DNA from: Stramenopiles sp. TOSAG23-3
Lineage: Eukaryota; Sar
DNA length: 20,149 nucleotides
Assembly: GCA_900128585.1 (NCBI GenBank)
Contig: LT642382.1
Location: 1-20,149, forward strand
Direction: 5' to 3'
In this document: positions 1-8,082 of the stretch, in pieces
How positions within the stretch are numbered: the stretch's first letter is position 1
Layout of the letters: every line of letters begins with the position of its first letter
Translations under genes and position numbers: made by a program
The notes under the pieces: generated by a model
Seen by the model: the letters and a program-made list of their open reading frames with translations, nothing else
The model's database searches: none
Told to the model about the DNA's origin: nothing

Positions 1-700
1 TTCTTTGAATGGACAAAACATACAACTGGGGGAAAGGTTACAAAATTAAAAACGGAAAATTGGCCCTGTTATTTAAAAAGCAAGAGATAAAATTAAACAT
101 AAAATATATCTATTCATATAGACACCTGTATTTATAATACTAATTCATATTACGTGCCATCACTCATCACTGTGAACTCTGATGCTTCGACATTATAATA
201 TTTAGCTCAGCAGCCGGAAGGCTTTCATAGCGCCAGTGTGAACAAGACTCTACTAATAATTAGTGTCTATAATAAGTATAGTAATCTTATATTCTAATTT
301 ATATAAATAATGTCTTCTTCTCCCTCTATTCTCTATGTACTTTTCTTTAATTATTATATATTACGTATAATTCGCTGATTGAATTCTCCGCCAGAAGAAG
401 AGAGAAGAGGGGAGGAAGAGTAGTATTACCACAAACTTCTTCTTTTTTTTTTTTATTAATAATAATAAATAATAAAAGGTATTCTTTTATTAATAATTTG
501 TTGTTCGGGGTTCTTCTTCTTTATTGTTCGTTGTAGGTAGTATAGAGGATGATAGTAACTTTATATCTAACCTCTATTTGAAATATCAAGCTGCTCTTGT
601 ACTCGAGAAGATGACAACAATTATTCTATTGCAACGTCGGAATTTCGTATTATAATTATTCAGTGTGGTACTGTACATAACACACGCAGAGGAGAGGGCA
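1..700. other. AT-rich intergenic region and leader of the EFM7-like gene
   Basis: No gene was recognised here. The stretch is strongly AT-rich with short simple tracts (T-run and AAT repeats near 440-475). The last ATG before the gene lies near 608, leaving about 90 ATG-free bases before the chosen start at 701. A near copy of an intergenic motif that recurs later in the window (TCTACTAA-TAA) sits at about 249-259. No tRNA or conserved ORF is visible on either strand. Confidence 0.6.
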
Positions 701-1519
701 ATGTCCTCGGGGTCGAGCTCCTCTTCTGATGACGAGGAGTGGGGCAGTGTGAATTTTACACCACTTTTCGGCGGCGCCCTTCCTTATGGCGCCTACGTCG
801 TTAATGATCAGCGCAGCATAAAAATAGAGACGGCAAATTTCCACGATGTCCCCTCAAATTTGTTTGCGACAGACATTTGGGGGGGCGCGCTGGCGGCAGC
901 CGACTATTTTAAAGAGAACCGGGGCACCATTGTAAATAAAACTGTTATCGAGTTCGGAGCGGCGGGGAGCCTGCCGAGCTTGGTTGCGTTAGCCTTAGGG
1001 GCTCATTTTTTATGCTGCACAGACTACCCCAACGATGCACTGATAAAATCGATCAACAAACAGTTCGATTCTAACGGATTTTCTGAAGCGAGGGGCAAGA
1101 GCTTTGAGTGCAAGGGGCACCTTTGGGGATCGGATACAAAACAACTTCTTGACTTGATACAGACAAACAACGACACGGAGAAACGGTTTTACGACGTTGT
1201 TATTTTGGCGGAGTTGCTGTGGAACGATACGTACCTGCAGCACGAAAGTTTGCTCACGTCCGTAGACTCTGTTCTAGCCCAAGACGGGTCTGTCTATGTT
1301 GCACACACACACCACAACGTAGGCGAAGAGCATTTGGACATGGAATTCTTCAAAAGAGCGTCTTCTCAATTTTCGTTTGATGTACGTACCGTAATGGTGA
1401 GGCATGATTTGGTGTACATTGATAGTTCGGAAGATGACGTTAGCCCAGTGTATTTAAGGGTGATGACGAGGGCAAAGGGTGCAAAAGGGTCCATTTGCTT
1501 AGAGCCTGCCGCTACATAA
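701..1519 (+). CDS. EFM7: EFM7/NNT1-like protein N-terminal/lysine methyltransferase
   Basis: This 272-residue protein looks like a seven-beta-strand SAM-dependent methyltransferase of the EFM7 (yeast Nnt1) group, which methylates the N-terminal region of elongation factor eEF1A in the cytosol. After a Ser/Asp/Glu-rich head (1-13) comes IWGGALAAADYF (59-70), a family signature. SAM motif I is VIEFGAAGSLPSL (82-94), followed by the acidic post-I strand CCTDYP (105-110), then HLWGSD (140-145). The strand YDVVILAELLWN (164-175) and the VAHTHH segment (200-205) follow. Length is close to the yeast protein (261). ATG 701 is the first in-frame ATG; upstream in-frame codons contain only a GTG at 665. 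The gene has no visible intron and is convergent with the MPDU1 gene. Family assignment is firm; the exact substrate is inferred from similarity recalled from memory. Confidence 0.85.
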   Translation: MSSGSSSSSDDEEWGSVNFTPLFGGALPYGAYVVNDQRSIKIETANFHDVPSNLFATDIWGGALAAADYFKENRGTIVNKTVIEFGAAGSLPSLVALALGAHFLCCTDYPNDALIKSINKQFDSNGFSEARGKSFECKGHLWGSDTKQLLDLIQTNNDTEKRFYDVVILAELLWNDTYLQHESLLTSVDSVLAQDGSVYVAHTHHNVGEEHLDMEFFKRASSQFSFDVRTVMVRHDLVYIDSSEDDVSPVYLRVMTRAKGAKGSICLEPAAT

Positions 1520-1544
1520 TCATTATTTGTGTTGCAATGGTAAA

Positions 1545-1550
1545 AATAAA
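1545..1550 (+). promoter_or_regulatory. Possible polyadenylation signal of the EFM7-like gene
   Basis: An AATAAA hexamer occurs 26 bases after the stop at 1519. The surrounding DNA is so AT-rich that the hexamer could be chance, so this is only a position-based suggestion. Confidence 0.25.
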
Positions 1551-1778
1551 TAAATTTTATATTGTATGATATGTTTTAAGACTCTCATTTTAAATCAATT
1601 ACTAATTGAGTTGCAATTTACAGAACTCGTTTTTTAACAAAAACTACGTTAAGAATTATGTGCGTGCAATTCTTTACGTTTATATAATTTGTTTTTTTAA
1701 AAACTTTCCCATAGAATACAAAGTCCTTAGAAAGGCTTCCCAGTATGATTGATAGTAAAACAAGTTTGGCGGCCTCTT

Positions 1779-2471
1779 TCAATCAACCCTTCGCCCGTCA
1801 CGACCGTAATACAAAATCTGAAACACCATCGTCGAGTTGATCGCCAAGGAGATGCTCTGGGTACTAACCATCAGCACATCCCCAGCCAACTGCTTGAAAA
1901 CCGTGTAGATTCGAATAAAGCTCCCGAGTGCGTTGAGCGCGGACGTAGATAGACTGAGCTCCCCAACAGCCTTCGCTTGGAAATTCTGGAGTACCTGGGG
2001 CAGTTTCCCGGTCAAACTCAAAAGGACGGTAACGGACTTCAACGTATTTAGCAACGACTTGCCAATTTTTTCCCCGAAAAAATTCTGCGCTCGACACAAA
2101 ACGTAGCTTGACGCTGCTGCAAGAGTGCCAAACTGGGCCAGGCGAAGCAGGGACCCGCGTTGCTCAAAGTATAATATCTGCAAGCATATTGCTAATGTTC
2201 CCAACCCTTGAAATAAATTCTCTCCGTAAGCGGAAAAAGGGTGGCCTTCATGGTACGAGTACGAGAACGCAAAAATATAGGACGCCAAATCTTGCAAATT
2301 CGTCAAAAAGTTTACCCCCTTCGCCGACCTTGCACGCTGAATTTGAACCACTTGAGGAACTTTGTAAATCATAGCCCCAGTTATTACACAATACCCAAGC
2401 AACTCTGCTAGCCAAGGTTTCTTCGAGCCCGACCGTTTCCCCTGCTTCCCCAGTTCCCTTGACGAAGACAT
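1779..2471 (-). CDS. MPDU1: MPDU1/Lec35 homologue, PQ-loop membrane protein
   Basis: The 230-residue product matches mannose-P-dolichol utilisation defect 1, an ER membrane protein needed for using dolichol-phosphate mannose and glucose in N-glycan and GPI-anchor assembly. Two PQ-loop repeats are clear: LLGYCVITGAMIYKVPQV (24-41) and LTGKLPQVLQ (153-162). The first is followed by the RARSAKGVNF segment (46-55), equivalent to the usual 'AKSAEGLS' stretch, and GHPFSAYGENLF (76-87) matches the family's PFS-x-GE-x-LF motif. SFIRIYTVFKQLAGDVLM (184-201) corresponds to the late ARIFTSIQETGD-type segment. Several hydrophobic helices span the chain, and the N-terminus is basic and cytosolic in character. 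Human MPDU1 has 247 residues. The ATG at 2471 (A at -3) is preferred over an upstream in-frame TTG. Intronless; convergent with the methyltransferase gene and divergent from the oxygenase gene. Confidence 0.92.
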   Translation of the reverse strand: MSSSRELGKQGKRSGSKKPWLAELLGYCVITGAMIYKVPQVVQIQRARSAKGVNFLTNLQDLASYIFAFSYSYHEGHPFSAYGENLFQGLGTLAICLQILYFEQRGSLLRLAQFGTLAAASSYVLCRAQNFFGEKIGKSLLNTLKSVTVLLSLTGKLPQVLQNFQAKAVGELSLSTSALNALGSFIRIYTVFKQLAGDVLMVSTQSISLAINSTMVFQILYYGRDGRRVD

Positions 2472-3151
2472 GGTAACCCTATTTACAAAATTTCGCAAAG
2501 GAATAGAATGAACTATCTTTTGCGTTCAGTCTATTAACGACAGTTGGGGCAAAATATTATAGAGAGTGAATGGCAAAATAAAGCCAAAGAAAGAAAGTAC
2601 GATTAGAGTAAAGCAAAAGAAAGAAAACGAACTATTGTCGTAATAAGAATTAAAGAAAACGATGAAAAATCGAAATCGATTAATTTTGATGCTTCTTTGA
2701 CATGTTTCTCTCGGGAAGCTGGTGTGCGGTGTAAGAAATAATAGTATTAGAAGAAAAAAAGAAGATACATGTATATTGCTAGGGAGGAGGAGGAGGATTC
2801 CTTATTTTCATCACGACATAATATGATGATCAAAATATCTCATGATCAACAACAAAAAACAAACAAAAACAAACAAACAAAAAAGAAGAAGAGATTTTGA
2901 TGAAAGAAGAAAAGAGTTTTTTGTTGTTGTTCTTTTTTTTCATTCTTCTTCAATGTTTTTTCGTTGTTTTTGGTTCTTCTTTCAAGACTTTTTTTGTTTC
3001 ATTTGAGATCGATTGTCTTCGAAAACGGAGAACTCTTGGACGGTTTTGTTCACATCCGGTTGGGGTACACACAACGTCTTCCCCGCTGCCAAGTGGGTCG
3101 TTCGTTCGTTGCTTTGCTCGCGCATTGTGGTTGGCGTCGGAGGGTTGTACT
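2472..3151. other. Divergent intergenic region, MPDU1 / TPR-oxygenase
   Basis: About 680 bases separate two head-to-head genes and must contain both promoters. The MPDU1-proximal part is purine-rich on the plus strand (AAAG/GAAA repeats, 2575-2660). A CAAA-type tract spans 2848-2885, followed by GAA, then T-rich DNA (2916-3000). From about 3030 the composition becomes richer in G and C, like a transcribed leader, and from 2955 to 3151 there is no ATG. A CGTTCGTTCGTT tract lies at 3099-3110, about 40 bases before the oxygenase start. Confidence 0.5.
2847..2929. repeat. 14-bp perfect inverted repeat with CAAA-rich loop
   Basis: CAACAACAAAAAAC at 2847-2860 is exactly complementary to GTTTTTTGTTGTTG at 2916-2929, with 55 bases between. 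The loop is made of CAAA and GAA units. It lies upstream of the oxygenase gene and could fold in DNA or in a long transcript, or could simply result from neighbouring low-complexity tracts on opposite strands. Confidence 0.6.
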
Positions 3152-4825
3152 ATGGAACCGTTCGGTGCCGATGGGGACGAGGAATCTTCGATTATCGAAT
3201 TGTTCTTGCATGGGCAGGGCTGCGAAAACGAGGGGGATACGGAAAGCGCTGCGTCCGTGTACGAGCACATTGTCGAAAACTACGCCGGGCAGATTGGCTT
3301 ACCGTACTTGCACGTCCACGGGGAGTCGTCGGAGGAAGACGACGTGCCGCCGGCACTGGTCTACAGCTGCACGCTTAATAGTCTCGGGGGGCTCTATTTG
3401 GACATAGAAATGTTGGACAAGGCAAAGGAGTTGTTTGAAAAATCGACCAAAGCGTGGCCAAGGAATGCAATGGCGATTCTGAACATCGCAAACATGGAGC
3501 GGGAGTGTGGCGATTTCCACGCCGCCCTTCGTTTGTACGAGGCCATAATCGACAACGCCCCGTCCGCAGAGGAGGTGACCCGGATCGAGGGGAGCGACAA
3601 CGGTACGCTTGGGTGGGAACGGACTTACATCTACGGGCCCTTGCGGCAGTGCCTGGAGCAGGCCCATTACTTGTGCGCCCTCGGCTTGCACCAGGTAGGC
3701 CAGTACCGCAAAGCACTGCAATTTGTCAAGATGTTTAATGTGAGATATCGGATCCACCCGCACGTGTGGGACGCCGCGAACCGAGGCGGCCAAGGTGCCG
3801 AGTGTGTCGAGGGGACAGAGGAAACAAAGGCAAGGCGGCCCTGCAAAGGAACGCCCCCCGAATTGTACGCTAGAGCAGTCCCGCCGAAGCTGAAGCTGGA
3901 ATTGTGCAGCATATTTGCAAAGAATTCGCAGTTTTGGGCGGAAACAGACTACCACGAGCGAGGGTACTATTCTTTTTGGTACGATTTAAGCGAGCCCCCA
4001 AGCAACACAGTAGAGGATTTTATCCGGCATTTTTTACCACTCGTTGAGAAGCGCGCTGGAGCAAAGATCGTCGGTGCAGAGTGGTGGGTGCACTCACGCC
4101 CAATTGGTCGAAATTTGGGCCACCAGTTGCACCTGGACACAGAGGAGAATACACTAGAAGCGTCCCACGAGATAGTCCACCCGAAAGTTAGCTCGGTGAC
4201 GTACTTGTCGCCACCGGTAGACGGGGGAGGTTCCACCGTCGTGTTTGACCAGCGCCTAGGCGACGACGAGGCGAGCCACGCCTACATTGTAAAACCCTGT
4301 GAATCGGGCTTCATGATGTTCGACGGCGACAAAATCCACGGCGTCCTCCCCAGCTCGCCCAGCGCCTTCCCGATAGCTGGGTCGAAGAGGCAACGAACCC
4401 AAGGGGTCAAAGGAAAACTTCACAGGAAAGTTGAACAGCCGCATCGCCTAACGCTTATGGTCGGTTGGTGGAACAAAGACGTCCGAAAAGTCGGAAAGCG
4501 GACCTTGCTGGGCCCATGCGGACCCGTGCCAAGCAGGCCTACTCGAAACTGCAAATGGCCAGGGCTCCTTCAGAGCCCGTACCATTTTCTTGGGGCAGAC
4601 GAGAAACGGGAAGATTCGTTGAAAGCGGAACAGTCGCGAGCGGCCGTCCCCATCAACGTCGCAAGCCCTGCCTGGGAAAAAATTCCAGGGAACGACGACG
4701 CGAGAACTACTACCCGCAAGACGCTTGATATCCCTACGGCGGTAGACCAACGGTTCTTTTTGAATGATTTTGAAGAGTTCAGAGTTCACCTTTTGGAACG
4801 AGCGTTAGGGAATCAAGGTAAGTAG
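3152..4825 (+). CDS. TPR-containing 2-oxoglutarate/Fe(II)-dependent oxygenase
   Basis: Predicted 557-residue protein. The N-terminal half holds TPR-like helical repeats (clearest at 69-136, NSLGGLYLDIEMLDKAKELF...AILNIANMERECGDFHAALRLYEAI; another near 170-193), which usually bind protein partners. The C-terminal half is a double-stranded beta-helix oxygenase: metal ligands H327-x-D329 in HQLHLDTEEN, distal H396 in DGDKIHGVLP, and R432 in HRLTLMVGWW as the likely 2-oxoglutarate-binding arginine. A basic insert (411-429) lies between the distal His and the Arg, and a 120-residue tail of no recognised fold follows. The substrate is unknown; hydroxylation of a protein or small molecule is an inference from the fold. 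The frame stays open upstream to ATG 2900, but that stretch is low-complexity (LLLFFFFILL) and resembles untranslated leader, so ATG 3152 (A at -3, G at +4) is chosen. The ORF ends within a perfect 5' splice-site sequence (see findings). Confidence 0.85.
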   Translation: MEPFGADGDEESSIIELFLHGQGCENEGDTESAASVYEHIVENYAGQIGLPYLHVHGESSEEDDVPPALVYSCTLNSLGGLYLDIEMLDKAKELFEKSTKAWPRNAMAILNIANMERECGDFHAALRLYEAIIDNAPSAEEVTRIEGSDNGTLGWERTYIYGPLRQCLEQAHYLCALGLHQVGQYRKALQFVKMFNVRYRIHPHVWDAANRGGQGAECVEGTEETKARRPCKGTPPELYARAVPPKLKLELCSIFAKNSQFWAETDYHERGYYSFWYDLSEPPSNTVEDFIRHFLPLVEKRAGAKIVGAEWWVHSRPIGRNLGHQLHLDTEENTLEASHEIVHPKVSSVTYLSPPVDGGGSTVVFDQRLGDDEASHAYIVKPCESGFMMFDGDKIHGVLPSSPSAFPIAGSKRQRTQGVKGKLHRKVEQPHRLTLMVGWWNKDVRKVGKRTLLGPCGPVPSRPTRNCKWPGLLQSPYHFLGADEKREDSLKAEQSRAAVPINVASPAWEKIPGNDDARTTTRKTLDIPTAVDQRFFLNDFEEFRVHLLERALGNQGK

Positions 4826-5053
4826 GTACGAAAAACAAAGTTAGCTTAATATGACTTCGCTTACGTATAGCTAATAGTTCAATATATACGCGTCCAATTT
4901 TACCCACTTCTTCTTCCTCCTCCTCCTTCGTTTCCTCTCTCCTCGTTTTGTCGTCGTTGTTTTTATTTTCTTTCAAAAAGTGTGATGATGTGTCAATATA
5001 GATTAATATTATTAATAAGATAAACACAGCATATAAATTGTTATTTATATTTT

Positions 5054-5281
5054 ATCTTTTCTTTCTTCTTCTTTCTCTTCTTCTTCTTCTTCTTCTTCTT
5101 CTTTCTCCAAAAAATAAAAAATAAAAAAAGAAGAAGAAGTTGTTTTTTTGCTTCTTCGAATATTCGAATTAAATAAAAATTAATAATAATAATAATAATA
5201 AAAAATATGAAGAAGAAGAAGGAAAAGAAGAAGAAGAACGAGAACGAAGAAAAGAAGAAGAAGAAGAGAAAAAAAACAAAG
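5054..5281. repeat. TTC tract facing a GAA tract (inverted low-complexity block)
   Basis: A pyrimidine tract built of TTC units (5054-5107) is followed by an A-rich spacer with short GAAGAAG...CTTCTTC arms (5129-5157). Next come a perfect 14-bp palindrome TTCGAATATTCGAA (5155-5168), an AAT tract (5182-5200) and a purine tract built of GAA units (5209-5281). The two outer tracts are complementary in type, so the block could form a large imperfect hairpin or a triplex. Confidence 0.75.
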
Positions 5282-5614
5282 AAGGCAACTATCTACCAAG
5301 GTATAATGATGTAAACTATAATTTAATAGCCAAAGTATGCGCGTTTTCTTGTATTATTTGTTTGTTTGTTTGTGTTGTTGTTGAGCCGTGAGATATACAG
5401 TTTGGTAATTCTATATTATTCCTTACAGCTTAAGTGTGCGCGTGCACTGTGAGTATTTGTATTTTTCGGGGGGCACGACGTACACGATTTTTCGTCTGCA
5501 CGTAGCGGTCGCAACTTTTCTACGCAATAGTTCGTTCTCCTAATACAGTGCACCCCTCGTCGAAGCGTCTTTCGTATACATACTCTACTAAATAATTTTG
5601 AAAGTTAGAGAAGC

Positions 5615-5623
5615 TATATAAAA
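5615..5623 (+). promoter_or_regulatory. TATA-like element just before the TspO-like gene
   Basis: TATATAAAA lies 20 bases before the ATG at 5644. A working TATA box normally directs transcription about 30 bases downstream, which would be at or past this ATG. Either the leader is almost absent or the match is chance in AT-rich DNA. Confidence 0.2.
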
Positions 5624-5643
5624 GAGAAGGTTTGGCGTATATA

Positions 5644-6720
5644 ATGGGGCAAAAGGAAGCGATAGAAGAAAGAAAAGGCTTAGAGGTTGAGGTATTAGAC
5701 GAAACAACGAGTCAGGAAAAAGATGTAACAGTCATTGTGGTGCCACAGCATTCGGAGTCGATGTCAGTCAGGCCCGAGCCACTTGGAAAAGGCACTCATG
5801 CCGCCGACAGTAGAACCAACTGCGGGGTGAGCCTCATTCAGCTAAAGTTCGTGAACTTGGTTGGTTTCATTGTCGTTATATTGTTTAACTACACGAGCAG
5901 CGCGGGGTACTTTTCCTCCTATGGGATTGGTACGGTTTCACGCATGAATCCTACCAAGATATCCCCAGCAGGCGGGGCTTTCGCAATCTGGGCGTATATT
6001 TATATTCTTCAAGCCTTCTTTGTCGTGTATCAGTTCGTTTGGCCAAAGGAAGACGAGGCCCTGCTCCTCCACGGCGTAGGCTTTTGGTACCTGGGCACTT
6101 GCCTGTGCAACTCCTTTTGGATAGTCGCTTTTGTCCAGGGTAATGCTGCGGCCCTTTGGTGTTCCATGTTTATAATATTTGGCCTGCTCGCGTCCATCTG
6201 CAAGGTATACATGAACGCATCTTGCTGGAGGAGGACCCGGCCGGGTGGGGTCTTTCAGTTCTTGGCGCTGGACGTTCACTTCTCTCTATATGGTGGGTGG
6301 GTTACCGTTGCGTCGATAGTGAACACCTCCATCGCCATAAATACTGCATGGGGTGCAGACCCCGCCACCGCTAGTGCTTGCAGCGTCATCATGCTCGTGG
6401 TCGCTTTGGTGCTGAACACGATCATCGCCGTGACTCGCCGAGACTGCGTTTGGCCCGGGGTGTTGGCGTGGGCATCGAACTTCATATCTGCCGCCCACCA
6501 GGATGATACCGCCGTTTCCACTTGCGCCCTAGTTGTTTGTATATTAATTGGAATCGTCTCTGCAGGGGTTGGGGTGCATAATATTTTCATGTTATTCAGA
6601 GGTAGGAATGCAACCAGAGACGAAAACACGGAGGGGGCCACAGGGGGAAAATTCCCGACGAGCACTGCTGGACTTTTAGAAACGCGCGTTGCTGTGCCAA
6701 GTGAAACGAGCGGCAAGTGA
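5644..6720 (+). CDS. Polytopic membrane protein, TspO/MBR-like (tryptophan-rich sensory) group
   Basis: Predicted 358-residue membrane protein. An acidic soluble head (1-60) precedes about eight hydrophobic segments (roughly 66-83, 110-131, 147-165, 167-188, 210-232, 243-263, 269-283, 293-318) and a Ser/Thr-rich tail. The signature NPTKISPAGGAFAIWAYIYI (102-121) is the 'P-x-x-ITPAGWAFAIWGxIY' motif of bacterial and plant TspO/MBR-related proteins; FSLYGGWVTVASIVN (213-227) and RRDCVWPGVLAWA (265-277) also fit that group. Classical TspO/MBR proteins have five helices and bind porphyrins and sterols; this longer branch is poorly characterised, so function is not assigned. ATG 5644 follows about 300 bases without an ATG and has A at -3. 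No signal peptide is evident. It is convergent with the HAD gene, with only 134 bases between their stops. Confidence 0.75.
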   Translation: MGQKEAIEERKGLEVEVLDETTSQEKDVTVIVVPQHSESMSVRPEPLGKGTHAADSRTNCGVSLIQLKFVNLVGFIVVILFNYTSSAGYFSSYGIGTVSRMNPTKISPAGGAFAIWAYIYILQAFFVVYQFVWPKEDEALLLHGVGFWYLGTCLCNSFWIVAFVQGNAAALWCSMFIIFGLLASICKVYMNASCWRRTRPGGVFQFLALDVHFSLYGGWVTVASIVNTSIAINTAWGADPATASACSVIMLVVALVLNTIIAVTRRDCVWPGVLAWASNFISAAHQDDTAVSTCALVVCILIGIVSAGVGVHNIFMLFRGRNATRDENTEGATGGKFPTSTAGLLETRVAVPSETSGK

Positions 6721-6854
6721 TTTGTGAGGGCAGATGCTCTGCGAAATTTCAATCTACAATTTAATATACGAAGTAATTAAAGAACAAAATATTGATTGTT
6801 TAAATAAGAAATTCTTAATTTGCTGTGATTTCGTGAAGATTTTCTTTTTACCAA

Positions 6855-8006
6855 CTACAAGTTGCACTTGGATCCGTGGTGATGGCGGGGTTCCTGTTTA
6901 TTACTTTCATTGTTTGATGCTTCAATAGCGCGTGCAATGACATCAAACTTAGTTTTGTAAGAGAACGGCGTACGATGAAGACCTTTTTTTGAATTTTCAG
7001 CGCGAACGTGTTCCTCAAACGAATCGTTCAGCCCTGTGATCAATCTCGCTGTTCCGTGCTCAAAATTCCCCAAAAAAAACGAGTCGTGGTCCGAAGGGGT
7101 TGCACCACAGTTAACAAAAGGCATCCCCTCCTTTTGGAAGCACGTCAGGGGGTAATCATTCCCTGTCGGGCAATCCCCGACTCCCAAAGCTTGTTCGATT
7201 GAGAAATCAACGCTGTCATTCTCATGCAGCCACCTGATTGCGGTCCCTTTGTCGATGGCCTGGTTAGACAGGCACACAGAGTTGGGCGCTGCCGATGCTA
7301 AGATGCCCAGCGATTCGAAAGTTTCGCGGTATTTGGAAAGGTACGGACCAGACACCGATTTTGGGAACCCTAGGACAAAAAGATTGGTATACCTAGGGAT
7401 CTTGCCGTGCATACCAACGTCTTTCTTTCGCACCCACTGGCTAGCTGGCCCGGCCTGGTTCATCCACACCAAAGACCCCCGTTTCAATAGTTTCGACATG
7501 CTTAGCATGTTGCCTTCCGTCAACGCTGCCCTCAGCTGTTCCTCCGTCGGGTTCTCGTGCAAGATACGCTGATACTCTTCCCGCCTTCGCCCATCGAGCG
7601 ACGACAGAAGCGATGGGTTCTTTTGTGCGTCAAGAAAAAAATCCCGCAGCATGGAGCATCCAAGTGCAGTCGCCTGGTCAGGGTTCGGCAGGCCGCCTTT
7701 TACTTCCTTCCAGTATTCTACCAGTTCGTCCACCCCACCATTTTCGTTACCTCGAAATAATGTCGCCCCACCGGCAGTGCTAAGCAAGACCTGCCCGTTC
7801 GTTCTATACTCCACGTCTATCTCGTCCCAAAAATGCGTGAATGGCCGGTACCCATCGTCGGATGTCACGCACAAAAGGTTCCCTCCTAAACGCAACCATC
7901 GCATCAGTGGACCGTAACACGGCCCCTCCTTCAGCGTCGGGTACGCCCCCGGGCCTTTGTCTATCAGGGTGTTGTCCATGTCAGCAACTATCCAGGGAGC
8001 CTTCAT
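6855..8006 (-). CDS. HAD-superfamily hydrolase, Cof-like
   Basis: Predicted 383-residue soluble hydrolase with all four HAD motifs. Motif I is DMDNT (D9, D11) close to the N-terminus. Motif II is the Ser of LLCVTSDDG (S49). Motif III is the Lys of AIDKGTAIRWL (K253). Motif IV is GVGDCPTGNDYPL (D278, D284). The K-G-x-A-x-x-W-L / G-D-x-x-x-x-x-D pairing and the large cap between motifs II and III recall Cof-type (IIB) phosphatases, which act on phosphorylated sugars or nucleotides; the substrate here is unknown. Start is uncertain: ATG 8006 has A at -3 and puts motif I where it normally lies. An in-frame ATG at 8078 would add 24 residues rich in Arg and Lys (WCSVRARIPGLKRSRPHSR), a possible organelle-targeting peptide. 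That ATG is overlapped by a 4-codon upstream ORF. Confidence 0.82.
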   Translation of the reverse strand: MKAPWIVADMDNTLIDKGPGAYPTLKEGPCYGPLMRWLRLGGNLLCVTSDDGYRPFTHFWDEIDVEYRTNGQVLLSTAGGATLFRGNENGGVDELVEYWKEVKGGLPNPDQATALGCSMLRDFFLDAQKNPSLLSSLDGRRREEYQRILHENPTEEQLRAALTEGNMLSMSKLLKRGSLVWMNQAGPASQWVRKKDVGMHGKIPRYTNLFVLGFPKSVSGPYLSKYRETFESLGILASAAPNSVCLSNQAIDKGTAIRWLHENDSVDFSIEQALGVGDCPTGNDYPLTCFQKEGMPFVNCGATPSDHDSFFLGNFEHGTARLITGLNDSFEEHVRAENSKKGLHRTPFSYKTKFDVIARAIEASNNESNKQEPRHHHGSKCNL

Positions 8007-8067
8007 CGTCGAGCAAGTACGCGAGTGTGGCCGGCTCCGTTTCAAGCCCGGAATCCTTGCGCGTACG

Positions 8068-8082
8068 CTACACCACATTCAT
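8068..8082 (-). other. Four-codon upstream ORF overlapping the alternative HAD start
   Basis: On the minus strand, ATG at 8082 opens M-N-V-V-stop, ending at 8068. It overlaps the in-frame HAD ATG at 8078 in another frame. If the transcript starts upstream, scanning ribosomes would meet this first, which could reduce use of ATG 8078 or favour reinitiation at 8006. Confidence 0.4.

Larger units (their letters stand above)
4826..5643. other. Intergenic region between the oxygenase and TspO-like genes
   Basis: No gene was recognised. It begins with AT-rich DNA, passes through a CTT/CTC-rich tract (4900-4945) and the TTC/GAA block (5054-5281), and becomes less AT-rich from about 5435, resembling promoter and leader. 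From about 5340 to 5643 there is no ATG. The leader carries TTCGTTCTCC at 5531-5540 and TCTACTAAATAA at 5584-5595. Confidence 0.55.

Noticed and set aside
201-240. tRNA-like TAGCTCAGC box
   Set aside because: It resembles a D-arm box, but no T-arm (GGTTCRA) or matching acceptor stem lies at the required distance.
2897-3151. N-terminal extension of the oxygenase from ATG 2900 with a hydrophobic, signal-like start
   Set aside because: It is low-complexity T-rich sequence read as Phe/Leu, then leader-like DNA. The last 196 bases lack ATG in any frame, and ATG 3152 has a better context. The TPR region needs no extension.
3299-3955. 218-codon minus-strand frame inside the oxygenase gene
   Set aside because: It is a shadow of a higher-GC coding region; the plus strand carries clear TPR repeats and the catalytic domain lies downstream in the same frame.
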